Origin: JBCCTX01 sp964468435
GTDB lineage: Bacteria; Bacteroidota; Bacteroidia; J057
DNA length: 64,000 bases
NCBI GenBank assembly: GCA_964468435.1
Contig: CAYXVE010000010.1
Coordinates: 47,960-111,959, forward strand
Direction: 5' to 3'
The position numbers and the translations under genes were made by a program. This document shows positions 24,731-33,790 of the stretch, in pieces. The stretch's first letter is position 1. The number at the start of each line of letters is the position of its first letter. The notes under the pieces are model-generated. The model had not been told where the DNA came from. It ran no database searches and was given only the letters and a program-made list of their open reading frames with translations.

Positions 24731-27700
24731 ATGTTTAAAGCAACAACTATGCGAACAATTTTACAGCAAAAAGCTCTACGCAGGGTTTTTACGATGTTCA
24801 TAGGTCTATCGATTTGCTGTTTTGCAGGAATATCAGAGACTATAGCTTCTGATGTTTCTGTTGAAGTAGTCAATGTAGAAAGAACGATTACGGGTTCGGT
24901 AACTGATGCTGAAACCGGAGACCCTATGCCAGGTGCAACGGTGAGAGTTCAAGATACCAATCTTGGAGCCGTAACAGATCAGGATGGTCGTTTCAGTATT
25001 AGTGTACCCGATGATGCAACTACGTTGCTCATTTCCTATGTAGGTTACAAAACGCTGGAAGTCGACATCAAAGATCGCAATCAAGTAAATTTACAGCTTG
25101 AGATAGACGATCTGGTACTAGGCCAAGTAGTAGTAACGGGTTATGGAACCCAGCGCAGAGAGGATGTTACAGGTGCAATCGGTACAGTAACAGAGGAAGA
25201 ATTCAACAGTGGAGTGATCGTATCTCCTGAACAACTGATTCAGGGTAAACTGGCAGGAGTAAGTGTCACGGCTAACAACGGCGAGCCGGGTGCCGCACAG
25301 ACCATCATTATTCGTGGTCCGGGTTCACTGCGTACGGGAAATGGTCCCTTATTCGTAGTAGATGGTGTGCCCTTGGATGATGACAATGTCAGCCCTGGGA
25401 GAGCTGATGTGGGTTTTGGTTCCAGCCAGCCTTTGAACCCTTTGAACTTCCTTAATCCTAATGATATTGCATCGATAGATGTATTGAAAGACGCTTCTGC
25501 AACAGCGATCTATGGTGCCAGAGGTGCCAATGGCGTCATTATGATTACTACGAAAAGGGGTACAGGCCGCGGTGGATTGAACTATAGCAACTATTTCGGT
25601 GTTTCTCAGGCTGCTAACAAGATTGACGTACTCAGTGCGGAGGAATTTATCGAATTTCAGGAAACCAAAGGTAGTACTGATAATATCTTTGATCGCAATA
25701 TTGATACTGATTGGCAGGATGAAGTATTCAGAGATGCTTTTGTACAAAATCATAGCCTGTCATTCAATGGAGGATCAGACAACTCAAACTATTACGTGTC
25801 TTTAAGCTATCTAGATCAAGAAGGATTGATCCGTACCAACGAGCTACAGCGCTATACAGCCCGGGTAAACTTCACACAGAGTCTGATCGAAGATCGTCTG
25901 CGTATCAAGCTGAACTTGACTGCAAGCCATACAGATAATGAAGGAGTTCCTCGCAACGATAATGCTGATGCAAACTTTGGTAGCTTGATTCCCGATATGT
26001 TGGGTGGTAATCCTACATATCCCGTTAGAAACCCTGATGGAAGTCTGTTTATCTTCCCTAACGGAAGAAACCCTTTGGCTGATATTGCATTGTATACCAA
26101 CCTTACACGCAATGACCGCATCTTGGGCAATATCGAGGCTGCACTCGAAATCGTGGATGGCCTTGAATACAAAGTCAATTTCGCAATGGATCGCAGTGTA
26201 GGTAATGGAGATACACAGATCGAACCCAGTGGTTTGGCTAACATCGCCATTCCAGAAGGTGCTGCCGTATTTAGTAAGACTGAGGCCAATAATTTGTTAG
26301 TAGAAAACTACCTGCAATATGATTTTGGCTTTGGAGAACACAACTTCACAGCTTTGGGGGGGTATTCTTATCAGCGTTTCTTCAACCGCTTCAACTCATC
26401 CAGCGTAAACGGATTCGCTACGGATGAAATAGATCTGATCTTTGCTCCTCAAAATGGTACGAGCCTTGACATCAACCTCAACCGTCCTTCAGGTAATGCT
26501 ACGATCAACGAATTACAGTCTTTCTTTGGACGTGTTAATTACGATTTTGCTGGTAAATATCTGCTGACCGCTACTTTGAGAGCAGACGGATCTTCTAAGT
26601 TTGGTGAAAACAACCGCTACGGATATTTCCCATCGGTTGCTGCTGCCTGGAAGATCAGCAATGATTTGTTTGTAGGTTCCTCTGTCGTAAACAATCTGAA
26701 ATTGAGAGCAGGATGGGGGCAGACGGGTAATCAGGAAATCCCTGGTAAGATTACCCAGGCTGCTTTGCGTTCCAGCAATGACCCACGTGGTTCCGGATAT
26801 CCACTTACACAGAATATCGATCCAGGATTTACCTTCACCAGAACTGCCAATCCTGACATCAAATGGGAGGTGACAACACAAACTAATGTTGGGTTGGACT
26901 TTGGTTTCTTTGGGGGCGATCTCTATGGATCTCTTGATTACTTCTACAAAATCACAACAGATGTACTATTGAACCTGACTGTTTCAGACCCAGTTTCACC
27001 AACTGCTACAAGATGGGAAAACGTAGATATGGAAATCATTAATCAGGGTGTAGAATTAGCACTTAACTATCAGTACACGGGTGCAAATGGACTTGACTGG
27101 GGACTTGGTGCGAATGGTACCTTCCTGGACAATGAAGTACAGAATGCTCCCTTTTCATTCCTGCGTACAGGAGATATAGATGGTCCGGGTCTGTCAGGTG
27201 TAACCGTTGCGGGTAACCTCAATGGTGAGGGAGTAGCATCATTCTTCCTGCTCGAGCACCTCGGATTTGATGAAAACGGCGAAAACGTTTTCCGTGATGC
27301 GAATGGCGATGGTACTATTAACGCAGATGATAGAATTGTTGCAGGTTCTCCTTTCCCTGATTTTACCTACAATTTCTTTGGTAATATCGGATTCAGAGGG
27401 CTTTCGCTTACTGTGAACCTCAACGGAGCAACAGGGGCAAAGATCTACAATAATACAGCTAATGCTTACTTCAATGCTCCTCAGCTTTCTTCAGGAACCA
27501 ACATTGACCAGGCTTATCTGGTAGAAGAAGAGAGTGCGATCAACTCAGCTACTGAGTCTACACGCTATCTGGAGGATGGAGACTTCCTAAGACTCAACAA
27601 TGCTACCTTAAGATACAACTTTAATGTATCAGGATTGAGCTGGATGAAAGGGTTTAGCGTTTATGTAACAGGTCAGAACCTCTTTACTATCACTGATTAT

Positions 27701-27823
27701 AGTGGATTCGATCCTGAAGTAAATGTTCCTTCTGATGTAAATGGAATCGTTGGGTATGGAATCGACTTTACAAACTATCCAAGAGCCAGAACTTACTTAG
27801 GCGGAATTGACATATCATTCTAA
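24731..27823 (+). CDS. susC: SusC/RagA family TonB-linked outer-membrane transporter
   Basis: This 1030-residue outer-membrane channel works with the SusD lipoprotein downstream to import oligomers by TonB-dependent uptake. The order is signal peptide (about residues 1-38), a carboxypeptidase-regulatory-like CarboxypepD_reg domain (ITGSVTDAETGDPMPGATV to YVGYKTLEVDI, about 55-120), the plug domain with the SusC signatures VVVTGYGTQRREDVTGAIG and DVLKDASATAIYGARGANG, and then a 22-strand barrel ending in YPRARTYLGGIDISF. No STN (secretin/TonB) signalling domain precedes it, so it is not expected to regulate an anti-sigma factor. The gene is 36 bp from susD. No carbohydrate-active or peptidase genes flank it, so the substrate is unknown. 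Confidence 0.96.
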   Translation: MFKATTMRTILQQKALRRVFTMFIGLSICCFAGISETIASDVSVEVVNVERTITGSVTDAETGDPMPGATVRVQDTNLGAVTDQDGRFSISVPDDATTLLISYVGYKTLEVDIKDRNQVNLQLEIDDLVLGQVVVTGYGTQRREDVTGAIGTVTEEEFNSGVIVSPEQLIQGKLAGVSVTANNGEPGAAQTIIIRGPGSLRTGNGPLFVVDGVPLDDDNVSPGRADVGFGSSQPLNPLNFLNPNDIASIDVLKDASATAIYGARGANGVIMITTKRGTGRGGLNYSNYFGVSQAANKIDVLSAEEFIEFQETKGSTDNIFDRNIDTDWQDEVFRDAFVQNHSLSFNGGSDNSNYYVSLSYLDQEGLIRTNELQRYTARVNFTQSLIEDRLRIKLNLTASHTDNEGVPRNDNADANFGSLIPDMLGGNPTYPVRNPDGSLFIFPNGRNPLADIALYTNLTRNDRILGNIEAALEIVDGLEYKVNFAMDRSVGNGDTQIEPSGLANIAIPEGAAVFSKTEANNLLVENYLQYDFGFGEHNFTALGGYSYQRFFNRFNSSSVNGFATDEIDLIFAPQNGTSLDINLNRPSGNATINELQSFFGRVNYDFAGKYLLTATLRADGSSKFGENNRYGYFPSVAAAWKISNDLFVGSSVVNNLKLRAGWGQTGNQEIPGKITQAALRSSNDPRGSGYPLTQNIDPGFTFTRTANPDIKWEVTTQTNVGLDFGFFGGDLYGSLDYFYKITTDVLLNLTVSDPVSPTATRWENVDMEIINQGVELALNYQYTGANGLDWGLGANGTFLDNEVQNAPFSFLRTGDIDGPGLSGVTVAGNLNGEGVASFFLLEHLGFDENGENVFRDANGDGTINADDRIVAGSPFPDFTYNFFGNIGFRGLSLTVNLNGATGAKIYNNTANAYFNAPQLSSGTNIDQAYLVEEESAINSATESTRYLEDGDFLRLNNATLRYNFNVSGLSWMKGFSVYVTGQNLFTITDYSGFDPEVNVPSDVNGIVGYGIDFTNYPRARTYLGGIDISF

Positions 27824-27859
27824 TTCTGATTGAACTAACAAAATAAAACATCAATAATC

Positions 27860-29512
27860 ATGAAAAAAATATTCATTTTACTGCTGTTATCCTTCTTCGT
27901 ATTTGAAGGATGTGATCTGGAAGAAGAGATCCTGGATGAGGCCCTTAACTCAGACCTACTCCAGGGACCTGGTGCTGCTGAGGGTATCCTGGCACCGGTA
28001 TATGCCAGAATGTATGGTACATTTAATGGACACGAAAACCTGATGTTGCTGCAGGTAGTAACAACTGACGAAGGCATCGTGCCTTTTCGCGGGGGTACAG
28101 ACTGGTTCAATGGCGGTCGTCTGATCGAAGCACATCGCCACACATGGACTTCCAGCCACAGTAGATCGGGAGCAGTATGGAATGAAATCACACAAGGAAT
28201 TGCACGTGCTGCGATCGCTCAAAACACATTGGCTGATATCCAGGATCCCAATTCCGCCTTGTATAGTGCAGAAGCTAGAGCCATGAGTGCTTTTTACAAT
28301 TATCTGCTGTTTGATCTGTTTAATGTAGTATTGGTCAAGAGTCCTGATGATATCGTATCCGGTGAGGAGTCTGTCATATTGAAAGATGGGGAAGCTTTCA
28401 ACTATATCCTTTCTGAGCTTGATGCTGTGGAACCTACAATTCGTACCAAGGCAGAAGTTGGCCCGGGTCGTTTCACTAAAGGAGCTGTATATGGTTTGAA
28501 GGCCAGAATGTTCCTGAATCGTGCAGTATATGAAGATCGATATGCTCCGAGTTTCAATTTCGCTGCTGAAGATATGGACGAGGTTATCGCAAATTGCGAT
28601 CGTCTGATCAACGATGGTAGCTATGATTTGGAGCGTGAAGACTACTTCAGAATTTTTGACCTTGATAACGCAAGTCATCCAGAATTTGTGTTTGTATTTG
28701 AACAACAGAATGATAGAAATGACGGCGGTAGATTTACCTGGTTTGCGCTAGCCCGTAACCACCAGTTTAGTCTTTCTAACCTAGGATCTACAGGTACAGA
28801 TGGAGCTTCTATTACGCCTGACTTTTGGGAAACCTGGCAAGACAATAGAGAGGATCCTCGTTTTTACAAGGAAATCATTCCTCAGGATGGATCTGTGACT
28901 TCTGTACCAGAGTCTGAATGGGCATTGAATCGCGGTATCCTTCAGGGACAACAGTACGGAATTGTATTAAACGAACAAGGTACTGATTACAAAAGAGATG
29001 CCAACGGAGATCTGGTAGTTGAGATGCTGTTCAATACACGTAGAACAGGAGAGCCCGTAGACTTCACAGTCGAATGTGATCTGGAGGTCAATACCGGACA
29101 CTCTACAGGTGCAAGAGTATCTAAGTACGAGGTAGATCCCAATGCAACCAACGGACGTAACTTCTCTAGAGGTGATATTCCAATCATTCGTATGGGAGAT
29201 ATCTACCTAATGCGTGCTGAGGCTAAGCTCAGAAAAGGAGACACTGAAGGTGCATTAGCTGACGTGAATGCACTGCGTGAAGCTCGTCAGCATCCCACAT
29301 TGTTGTCTCAGATTGATCTGGAAACACTGTTTGATGAGCGTGGTTTTGAATTGTACTGGGAGTTTGTACGCCGTCCGGATATGATTCGCTTCGGGAAGTA
29401 CGAAGACGCATGGACTTCAAAGACGAATAGTGATCCGTTCAGGAGAACATTTCTGATACCTCAGACAGCGATTGACGCTAACCCAGAGCTGCTTCAGCAG
29501 AATCCTGAATAA
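27860..29512 (+). CDS. susD: SusD/RagB family nutrient-binding lipoprotein
   Basis: This 550-residue surface lipoprotein caps the SusC channel and binds the substrate. It has a signal peptide with Cys18 (LLLSFFVFEGC) and the TPR-rich helical SusD core with NGGRLIEAHRHTWTS and ARAMSAFYNYLLFDLFNVV. The C-terminal signature includes IIRMGDIYLMRAEAKLRKG and ALADVNALREAR. Length and domain order are normal for the family. It sits 36 bp after susC and is followed by a strong palindrome, so the pair forms a two-gene operon. There are no enzyme genes, which is unusual for a polysaccharide-utilisation locus. Confidence 0.95.
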   Translation: MKKIFILLLLSFFVFEGCDLEEEILDEALNSDLLQGPGAAEGILAPVYARMYGTFNGHENLMLLQVVTTDEGIVPFRGGTDWFNGGRLIEAHRHTWTSSHSRSGAVWNEITQGIARAAIAQNTLADIQDPNSALYSAEARAMSAFYNYLLFDLFNVVLVKSPDDIVSGEESVILKDGEAFNYILSELDAVEPTIRTKAEVGPGRFTKGAVYGLKARMFLNRAVYEDRYAPSFNFAAEDMDEVIANCDRLINDGSYDLEREDYFRIFDLDNASHPEFVFVFEQQNDRNDGGRFTWFALARNHQFSLSNLGSTGTDGASITPDFWETWQDNREDPRFYKEIIPQDGSVTSVPESEWALNRGILQGQQYGIVLNEQGTDYKRDANGDLVVEMLFNTRRTGEPVDFTVECDLEVNTGHSTGARVSKYEVDPNATNGRNFSRGDIPIIRMGDIYLMRAEAKLRKGDTEGALADVNALREARQHPTLLSQIDLETLFDERGFELYWEFVRRPDMIRFGKYEDAWTSKTNSDPFRRTFLIPQTAIDANPELLQQNPE

Positions 29513-29530
29513 TGTGTACTACATCCTCTT

Positions 29531-29572
29531 AATAACAAAGAGACTTTTGCATGCAAAAGTCTCTTTGTTATT
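29531..29572 (+). terminator. Perfect 42-nt palindrome after susD
   Basis: The 42 bases are their own reverse complement (AATAACAAAGAGACTTTTGC, centre, and its mirror). As RNA this folds into a long uninterrupted hairpin 19 bp after the susD stop. The 3' side TTTGTTATTT is U-rich but not a pure T-run. It can act in both directions. Confidence 0.65.
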
Positions 29573-29589
29573 TAGTCTCTTTGTTATTT
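29558..29589 (+). repeat. Tandem 16-bp duplication of the hairpin's 3' arm
   Basis: AGTCTCTTTGTTATTT occurs twice back to back (29558-29573 and 29574-29589). The first copy is part of the palindrome's right arm. It looks like a recent slippage duplication between the susD terminator and the tRNA gene. Confidence 0.9.
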
Positions 29590-29595
29590 AGAGTG

Positions 29596-29669
29596 TACCC
29601 GCGGATGGATTCGAACCATCGACCTTTGGTTCCGGAGACCAACGCTCTAATCCCCTGAGCTACGCGGGC
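29596..29669 (-). tRNA. tRNA-Arg (anticodon CCG)
   Basis: Read on the minus strand the 74 nt fold as a full cloverleaf. The acceptor is GCCCGCG / CGCGGGT, the D-stem GCTC / GAGC, and the anticodon stem TTGGT / ACCAA with loop CTCCGGA (anticodon CCG, codon CGG). The T-arm GATGG / CCATC has loop TTCGAAT. The discriminator base is A, and CCA is not encoded. Confidence 0.95.
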
Positions 29670-29874
29670 ATACGTGTTATTTCAATGATTGTGCTTACCT
29701 TTTTGATCGCTTACACACATTTTTTCTAAAAGTTTACAGGCACACATGCCATACAAAAATAAATCGCATAGCATATTAGAACTTCTAAATTACAGTATTC
29801 CTTTTTCATTGCCAAGAAGTCTATTAATTTTACACGTCTTTTGATCATACTGGACTTTTTTACAAACGCATTAT

Positions 29875-30972
29875 ATGGGATTTAAGTGTGGCATTGTCGG
29901 ATTACCCAACGTAGGCAAATCAACTTTGTTTAACTCCTTATCCAGCGCAAAAGCTGAAGCAGCCAATTATCCTTTTTGTACTATCGAGCCCAATGTCGGG
30001 ATTGTACCCGTTCCAGATTCAAGGTTGGAACAGATTACAGCATTGATCCAGCCCAAACAGACTGTACCTGCGGTGGTACAGATCGTAGATATAGCTGGTC
30101 TGGTCAAAGGTGCCAGCAAAGGAGAAGGTCTCGGCAACCAGTTTCTCAGTAATATCCGTGAATGTGAAGCCATCTTGCATGTTCTGCGCTGTTTTGAAGA
30201 TGAAAATATCGTGCACGTGGAAGGTGGGGTTGATCCTCTGCGGGATAAAGAGATCATCGATACAGAATTACAATTCAAAGACCTTGAATCTCTGGAGAAA
30301 AAGCTCGAACGCACCCAAAAACAAACTAAGGGCGGTAACAAAGAAGCCATGAAAGAGGTGGATATCATCGAAAAATTTATCAGACACGTAGAGCAGGGCA
30401 AGAATATTCGTACCATAGATGCAACAGAAGATGAAAGGGCAGTGGTTAAAGATCTGGGCTTATTGACGGATAAGAAGGTATTTTACATCTGCAATGTAAA
30501 TGAAGGCAGCCTTCCCGATGGCAATGAATATGTGGAGCAAGTACGCGAAGCGATCCGGGAAGAAGATGCTGGTCTTTTGATCATATCTGCAGGCTTTGAA
30601 GAGCAACTCGTGGAATTTGAAGAGGAAGAGGAAAGAAGAGAATTACTGGAGACAGTAGGTCTGGAAGAACCCGGATTGAATGTGCTGATTCGAGAGGCTT
30701 ATAAATTGCTGGGTTTGAGAACGTATTTTACTGCGGGAGAGAAGGAAGTAAGAGCCTGGACAATCCGGGATGGCATGAAGGCTCCCGAGGCAGCGGGTGT
30801 AATTCATACGGATTTTGAGAAGGGCTTTATCCGGGCAGAAGTGATGAAATATCAGGATTTGATAGCATTAAAGTCAGAAGCAGCTGTAAAAGAAGCGGGA
30901 AAGCTAGCTGTAGAGGGTAAAGAATACATTGTGATGGATGGCGATATTATGCACTTCCGTTTTAATGTGTGA
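29875..30972 (+). CDS. ychF: Redox-regulated ATPase YchF
   Basis: This 365-residue, universally conserved Obg-like P-loop protein binds ribosomes and hydrolyses ATP in preference to GTP. The P-loop GLPNVGKSTLF starts near residue 8, G3 is DIAGLVKGASKGEGLGNQF, and the NKxD position is replaced by NVNE (ICNVNEGSLPDG), the feature that changes specificity to ATP. A helical coiled-coil insertion (LEKKLERTQKQTKGGNKEA) and a C-terminal TGS domain (YKLLGLRTYFTAGEKEVRAW to MDGDIMHFRFNV) complete it. Length and ends match the family exactly. It is a single gene starting at ATG 29875. Confidence 0.97.
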   Translation: MGFKCGIVGLPNVGKSTLFNSLSSAKAEAANYPFCTIEPNVGIVPVPDSRLEQITALIQPKQTVPAVVQIVDIAGLVKGASKGEGLGNQFLSNIRECEAILHVLRCFEDENIVHVEGGVDPLRDKEIIDTELQFKDLESLEKKLERTQKQTKGGNKEAMKEVDIIEKFIRHVEQGKNIRTIDATEDERAVVKDLGLLTDKKVFYICNVNEGSLPDGNEYVEQVREAIREEDAGLLIISAGFEEQLVEFEEEEERRELLETVGLEEPGLNVLIREAYKLLGLRTYFTAGEKEVRAWTIRDGMKAPEAAGVIHTDFEKGFIRAEVMKYQDLIALKSEAAVKEAGKLAVEGKEYIVMDGDIMHFRFNV

Positions 30973-31064
30973 TAAAGCGGGAGATTTAATATATTGTAGT
31001 TACTTGCCTGTTGGAACACATGATACGGTAAGACCTTGGAGTCATTTTCCTAAACATAAAACTT

Positions 31065-31385
31065 ATGGACATTTCTGTTGAAGAATTATACGAGCGTATA
31101 CAGAAGGGGGACCTACCGGTGATGATCGATGTAAGAGAACCGGACGAGTGGGCTGTTCAGCATTTGGAAGGTGTAAAAAAGATCAGATTAGGTGAAATTC
31201 CTATGAAGTTGGAAGCATTGTCAGATTTGAAAGACAAAGAGATCGTGATGATCTGCAGGTCTGGAAACCGCAGTGGCAGAGCTACAGCATTTCTCAAGCA
31301 ACAGGGCTTTCTGCATGCCAGAAATCTGGCGGGAGGAATGAAAGCCTGGAAGCAAAAAATCGATCCCGCTTTTAATGTTGCATAA
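31065..31385 (+). CDS. Rhodanese-like domain protein
   Basis: This 106-residue single-domain rhodanese transfers a sulfane sulfur via the Cys in its active loop CRSGNRSG (near residue 67). It has the CH2A-type beginning (MIDVREPDEWAVQHLEGV) and ends with FLHARNLAGGMKAWKQKIDP, typical of cytoplasmic GlpE-like proteins. It is independent of the thioesterase gene 29 bp downstream except that the two may share a transcript. The sulfur acceptor is unknown. Confidence 0.92.
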   Translation: MDISVEELYERIQKGDLPVMIDVREPDEWAVQHLEGVKKIRLGEIPMKLEALSDLKDKEIVMICRSGNRSGRATAFLKQQGFLHARNLAGGMKAWKQKIDPAFNVA

Positions 31386-31414
31386 TCTCTGGGATCATTT
31401 ACTGAAATAATTAC

Positions 31415-31822
31415 ATGATTGTTCACACGACGGACATACGCGTTAGGTATGCTGATACGGATCAGATGGGCTATGTGTATTATGGGAAATATGCAGAATA
31501 TTTTGAAGTAGGGCGTGTTGAACTGATTCGGTCGTTGGGTATCTCATACCGGGAAATAGAAGAAAGAGGGATCATGCTTCCAGTAGTGGAACTGGTGATC
31601 AAGTATTTAGCACCTGCCTTTTATGACGAATTACTGTCTGTCAAGTCCATTGTTCCCGAAATTCCTCGTTCTAGTCTGCTGACGGAGTATGAGGTGGTCA
31701 AGCCCGATGGCAAGATCGCTGTAAAAGGGCGTGTCAAGTTGGCCTTCATCGACCAGGAGCGTATGCGTCCCGTGAGGGCACCTGGATATATGGTAGAGGC
31801 AATGAAGGAGAAATTTGGTTGA
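31415..31822 (+). CDS. Acyl-CoA thioesterase, 4-hydroxybenzoyl-CoA thioesterase fold (YbgC-like)
   Basis: This 135-residue hot-dog fold thioesterase hydrolyses acyl-CoA. The active-site motif is YADTDQMGYVYYGKYAEYFE, with the catalytic Asp and the Tyr and Gly pair of YbgC-like enzymes. The remainder, IRSLGISYREIEERGI and FYDELLSVKSIVPE, fits the family. It follows the rhodanese gene by 29 bp and may share its promoter. It is convergent with the lytic transglycosylase gene. Confidence 0.92.
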   Translation: MIVHTTDIRVRYADTDQMGYVYYGKYAEYFEVGRVELIRSLGISYREIEERGIMLPVVELVIKYLAPAFYDELLSVKSIVPEIPRSSLLTEYEVVKPDGKIAVKGRVKLAFIDQERMRPVRAPGYMVEAMKEKFG

Positions 31823-31885
31823 GGGGGATGTGAGCATTGATAAATGTACCATAGATCTATCCATGATACCTCCTTACAAACAGCC

Positions 31886-33415
31886 TTATTTCACCCTAAC
31901 ACTCTGTCCTATTCTTAGGCTACTACTGGCGTTTAACCCGGCATTGAGATTGAGGAGATCGTCTACATTACCGCGAGTATACTTTTGAGCGATATCCCAT
32001 AGGGTATCACCCTCTTTGACACGATAGTACATTGCTTGTTGTGGAGCAGTAATAGATTTTTTGGCTAACTGCTGCGTGCTGGGTCTTGCATTGCGTTCCG
32101 CTATTTCTTTTTTAGCATAGATCCTTAGTTTTTGACCTACATGGATACGATATCTTCTCAGACCATTCCACATTGCAAGATCTCTAGCCGAGACTTCATA
32201 TTTTTCAGCAATTGTCCCAACTACATCTCCCGATCTAACCGTGTAATAAACTAGCACGGTCCCGGGTGGTTTTTGGTAAGAAACCGTGCGTGCTATGGGT
32301 TTAGGGCGCTCTACATCGTATTGTTTTTGAGCGGTAAGACTTTGTGCATCCTCTCGTTTTTTACCATATACCCTTCTAATCTCACGTTCATGCTCAGCAA
32401 AATACAGTCCGGCTTCATCATTGACCCTGAGAACAAAGGGCTCTGAAGCATAGGGGATACGGCCCAGTTTGAGGTGAGGGTTCAGATTAGTGAGTTCTTC
32501 CACATCAGTGCGAGTCAATTTGGCGATTTCTTCAAGGGTGATATCTATATGAGAAAGATGGAGGGTGTCCTGGTAGAAATTGAGGTCCACATTGATGGGG
32601 TAGAGATGATGTTCCTCCGCATAGTGAAAAGTATACATAGCAGCGATGAATGCAGGCACATAACCTCTCGTTTCCCGGGGCAGATAATTTCGTATTGCCC
32701 AGAAATTTCGTTGTCCTCCGGATCTACGTATGGCTTTGCGCACATTGCCCTCACCACAGTTATAAGCAGCTATGGCAAGCAACCAGTCCCCAAAAGTATT
32801 ATAAGCAAGCTGCAAATATCTGGCGGCAGCTTTAGTGGATTCAAAAGGGTCCTTGCGTTCATCCACAAATGTATTGATCTCAAGATTGTAATATTTCGCT
32901 GTATAGTACATAAATTGCCATAGTCCCGTAGCTCCAACCCTCGATTTTGCATGGGGGTTTAGGGCACTTTCCACCACTGAAAGATATTTCAATTCCATAG
33001 GCATACCAGCCCGGTCTAGTTCTTCTTCAAAAATGGGAAAGTATGTTTTGCGCAATCCCAACATACGCTCTACCTGATCCCGCTTCTTAACAGTATATAC
33101 ATCTATATATTGCTGGACATATTGATTGTACTCCAATGGTATGACAGAGGGTATTTTGGATATTCTGTCTTCAATCACAGAAGGTGAAACAACCGAGACA
33201 CTGTTACTTCGGATTTCTCCATCGCGATATTTAAGTGTATCTTTGGGTTGGGTATTGGGAAAATCAAAATCGTAGTCCGAGAGGAATGCATCCAGTAGAT
33301 TCAAGATAGGTTCTTCATGGTCAATAGATTCAGATTTATCAGCAGGTCTCGTTTGTGAAAATAGAATAGGGGTAAACGCTAGACAAAATACCGCAATAAC
33401 AATCAATCTTCTCAT
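31886..33415 (-). CDS. mltD: Membrane-bound lytic murein transglycosylase with LysM domains (MltD-like)
   Basis: This 509-residue secreted peptidoglycan lyase cleaves the glycan between MurNAc and GlcNAc. It has a signal peptide ending near LFSQ and an SLT domain with the catalytic Glu in YLSVVESALNPHAKSRVGAT (about residue 160). The conserved segments GLWQFMYYTAKYY, ATAARYLQLAYNTFGDW-type and AAYNCGEGNVRKAI follow. At the C-terminus are two clear LysM peptidoglycan-binding domains (YYTVRSGDVVGTIAEKY and YYRVKEGDTLWDIAQKY) plus a preceding LysM-like stretch. It is a single gene. The closest E. coli relative in domain order is MltD. Confidence 0.93.
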   Translation of the reverse strand: MRRLIVIAVFCLAFTPILFSQTRPADKSESIDHEEPILNLLDAFLSDYDFDFPNTQPKDTLKYRDGEIRSNSVSVVSPSVIEDRISKIPSVIPLEYNQYVQQYIDVYTVKKRDQVERMLGLRKTYFPIFEEELDRAGMPMELKYLSVVESALNPHAKSRVGATGLWQFMYYTAKYYNLEINTFVDERKDPFESTKAAARYLQLAYNTFGDWLLAIAAYNCGEGNVRKAIRRSGGQRNFWAIRNYLPRETRGYVPAFIAAMYTFHYAEEHHLYPINVDLNFYQDTLHLSHIDITLEEIAKLTRTDVEELTNLNPHLKLGRIPYASEPFVLRVNDEAGLYFAEHEREIRRVYGKKREDAQSLTAQKQYDVERPKPIARTVSYQKPPGTVLVYYTVRSGDVVGTIAEKYEVSARDLAMWNGLRRYRIHVGQKLRIYAKKEIAERNARPSTQQLAKKSITAPQQAMYYRVKEGDTLWDIAQKYTRGNVDDLLNLNAGLNASSSLRIGQSVRVK

Positions 33416-33503
33416 AATGATAGAATGCTTGGAAATTTACAGCTCAAATATATTCGAAACCTAAGATACATTCAAATTTGTTTTCTCATATTAAATATAG
33501 AAA

Positions 33504-33534
33504 TTTGCATTTCAAATTTTGAAAATTAGTTTCA
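33504..33534 (+). promoter_or_regulatory. Likely Bacteroidota promoter for rpmB-fabD
   Basis: TTTG (33504-33507), a 19-bp spacer and TAGTTTCA (33527-33534) fit TTTG-N19-TAnnTTTG with two mismatches in the second element. The element ends 18 bp before the rpmB ATG, leaving room for a short leader. Confidence 0.4.
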
Positions 33535-33552
33535 CCAATTAGTCTTACTAAG

Positions 33553-33789
33553 ATGTCAAGAGTTTGTGATGTAACGGGCAAAAGACCGGTATCAGGGTTT
33601 AACGTTTCCAAATCAAACAATAAAGTTAAGCGTAAATTCTATCCGAATTTACAAAAAAAACGATTTTATCTTCCAGAGGAAGATCGTTTTATTACGCTGA
33701 AGATTTCTACCAAAGCCCTGAAAATGATTAATAGGCGCGGTATCACTGCAGTAGTAAAAGAAATGCGGGCCAAAGGTCAAAAAGTATAA
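33553..33789 (+). CDS. rpmB: Large ribosomal subunit protein bL28
   Basis: This 78-residue ribosomal protein starts MSRVCDVTGKRPVSGFNVS, the family signature, and ends in a basic tail (AVVKEMRAKGQKV). It lacks the Cys-pair zinc ribbon of some bL28 proteins; only the first Cys is present. It lies 1 nt before fabD, so the two genes are translated from the same message. Confidence 0.97.
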   Translation: MSRVCDVTGKRPVSGFNVSKSNNKVKRKFYPNLQKKRFYLPEEDRFITLKISTKALKMINRRGITAVVKEMRAKGQKV

Positions 33790-33790
33790 C

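Noticed and set aside
27956..28705. A 249-codon minus-strand ORF opposite susD
   Set aside because: Lies fully within susD, has Cys/Ile-rich composition typical of shadow frames and no recognisable domain.
29596..29669. tRNA-Arg as an active integration site
   Set aside because: No integrase, no second copy of the tRNA end and no atypical gene block next to it; only a short duplication.
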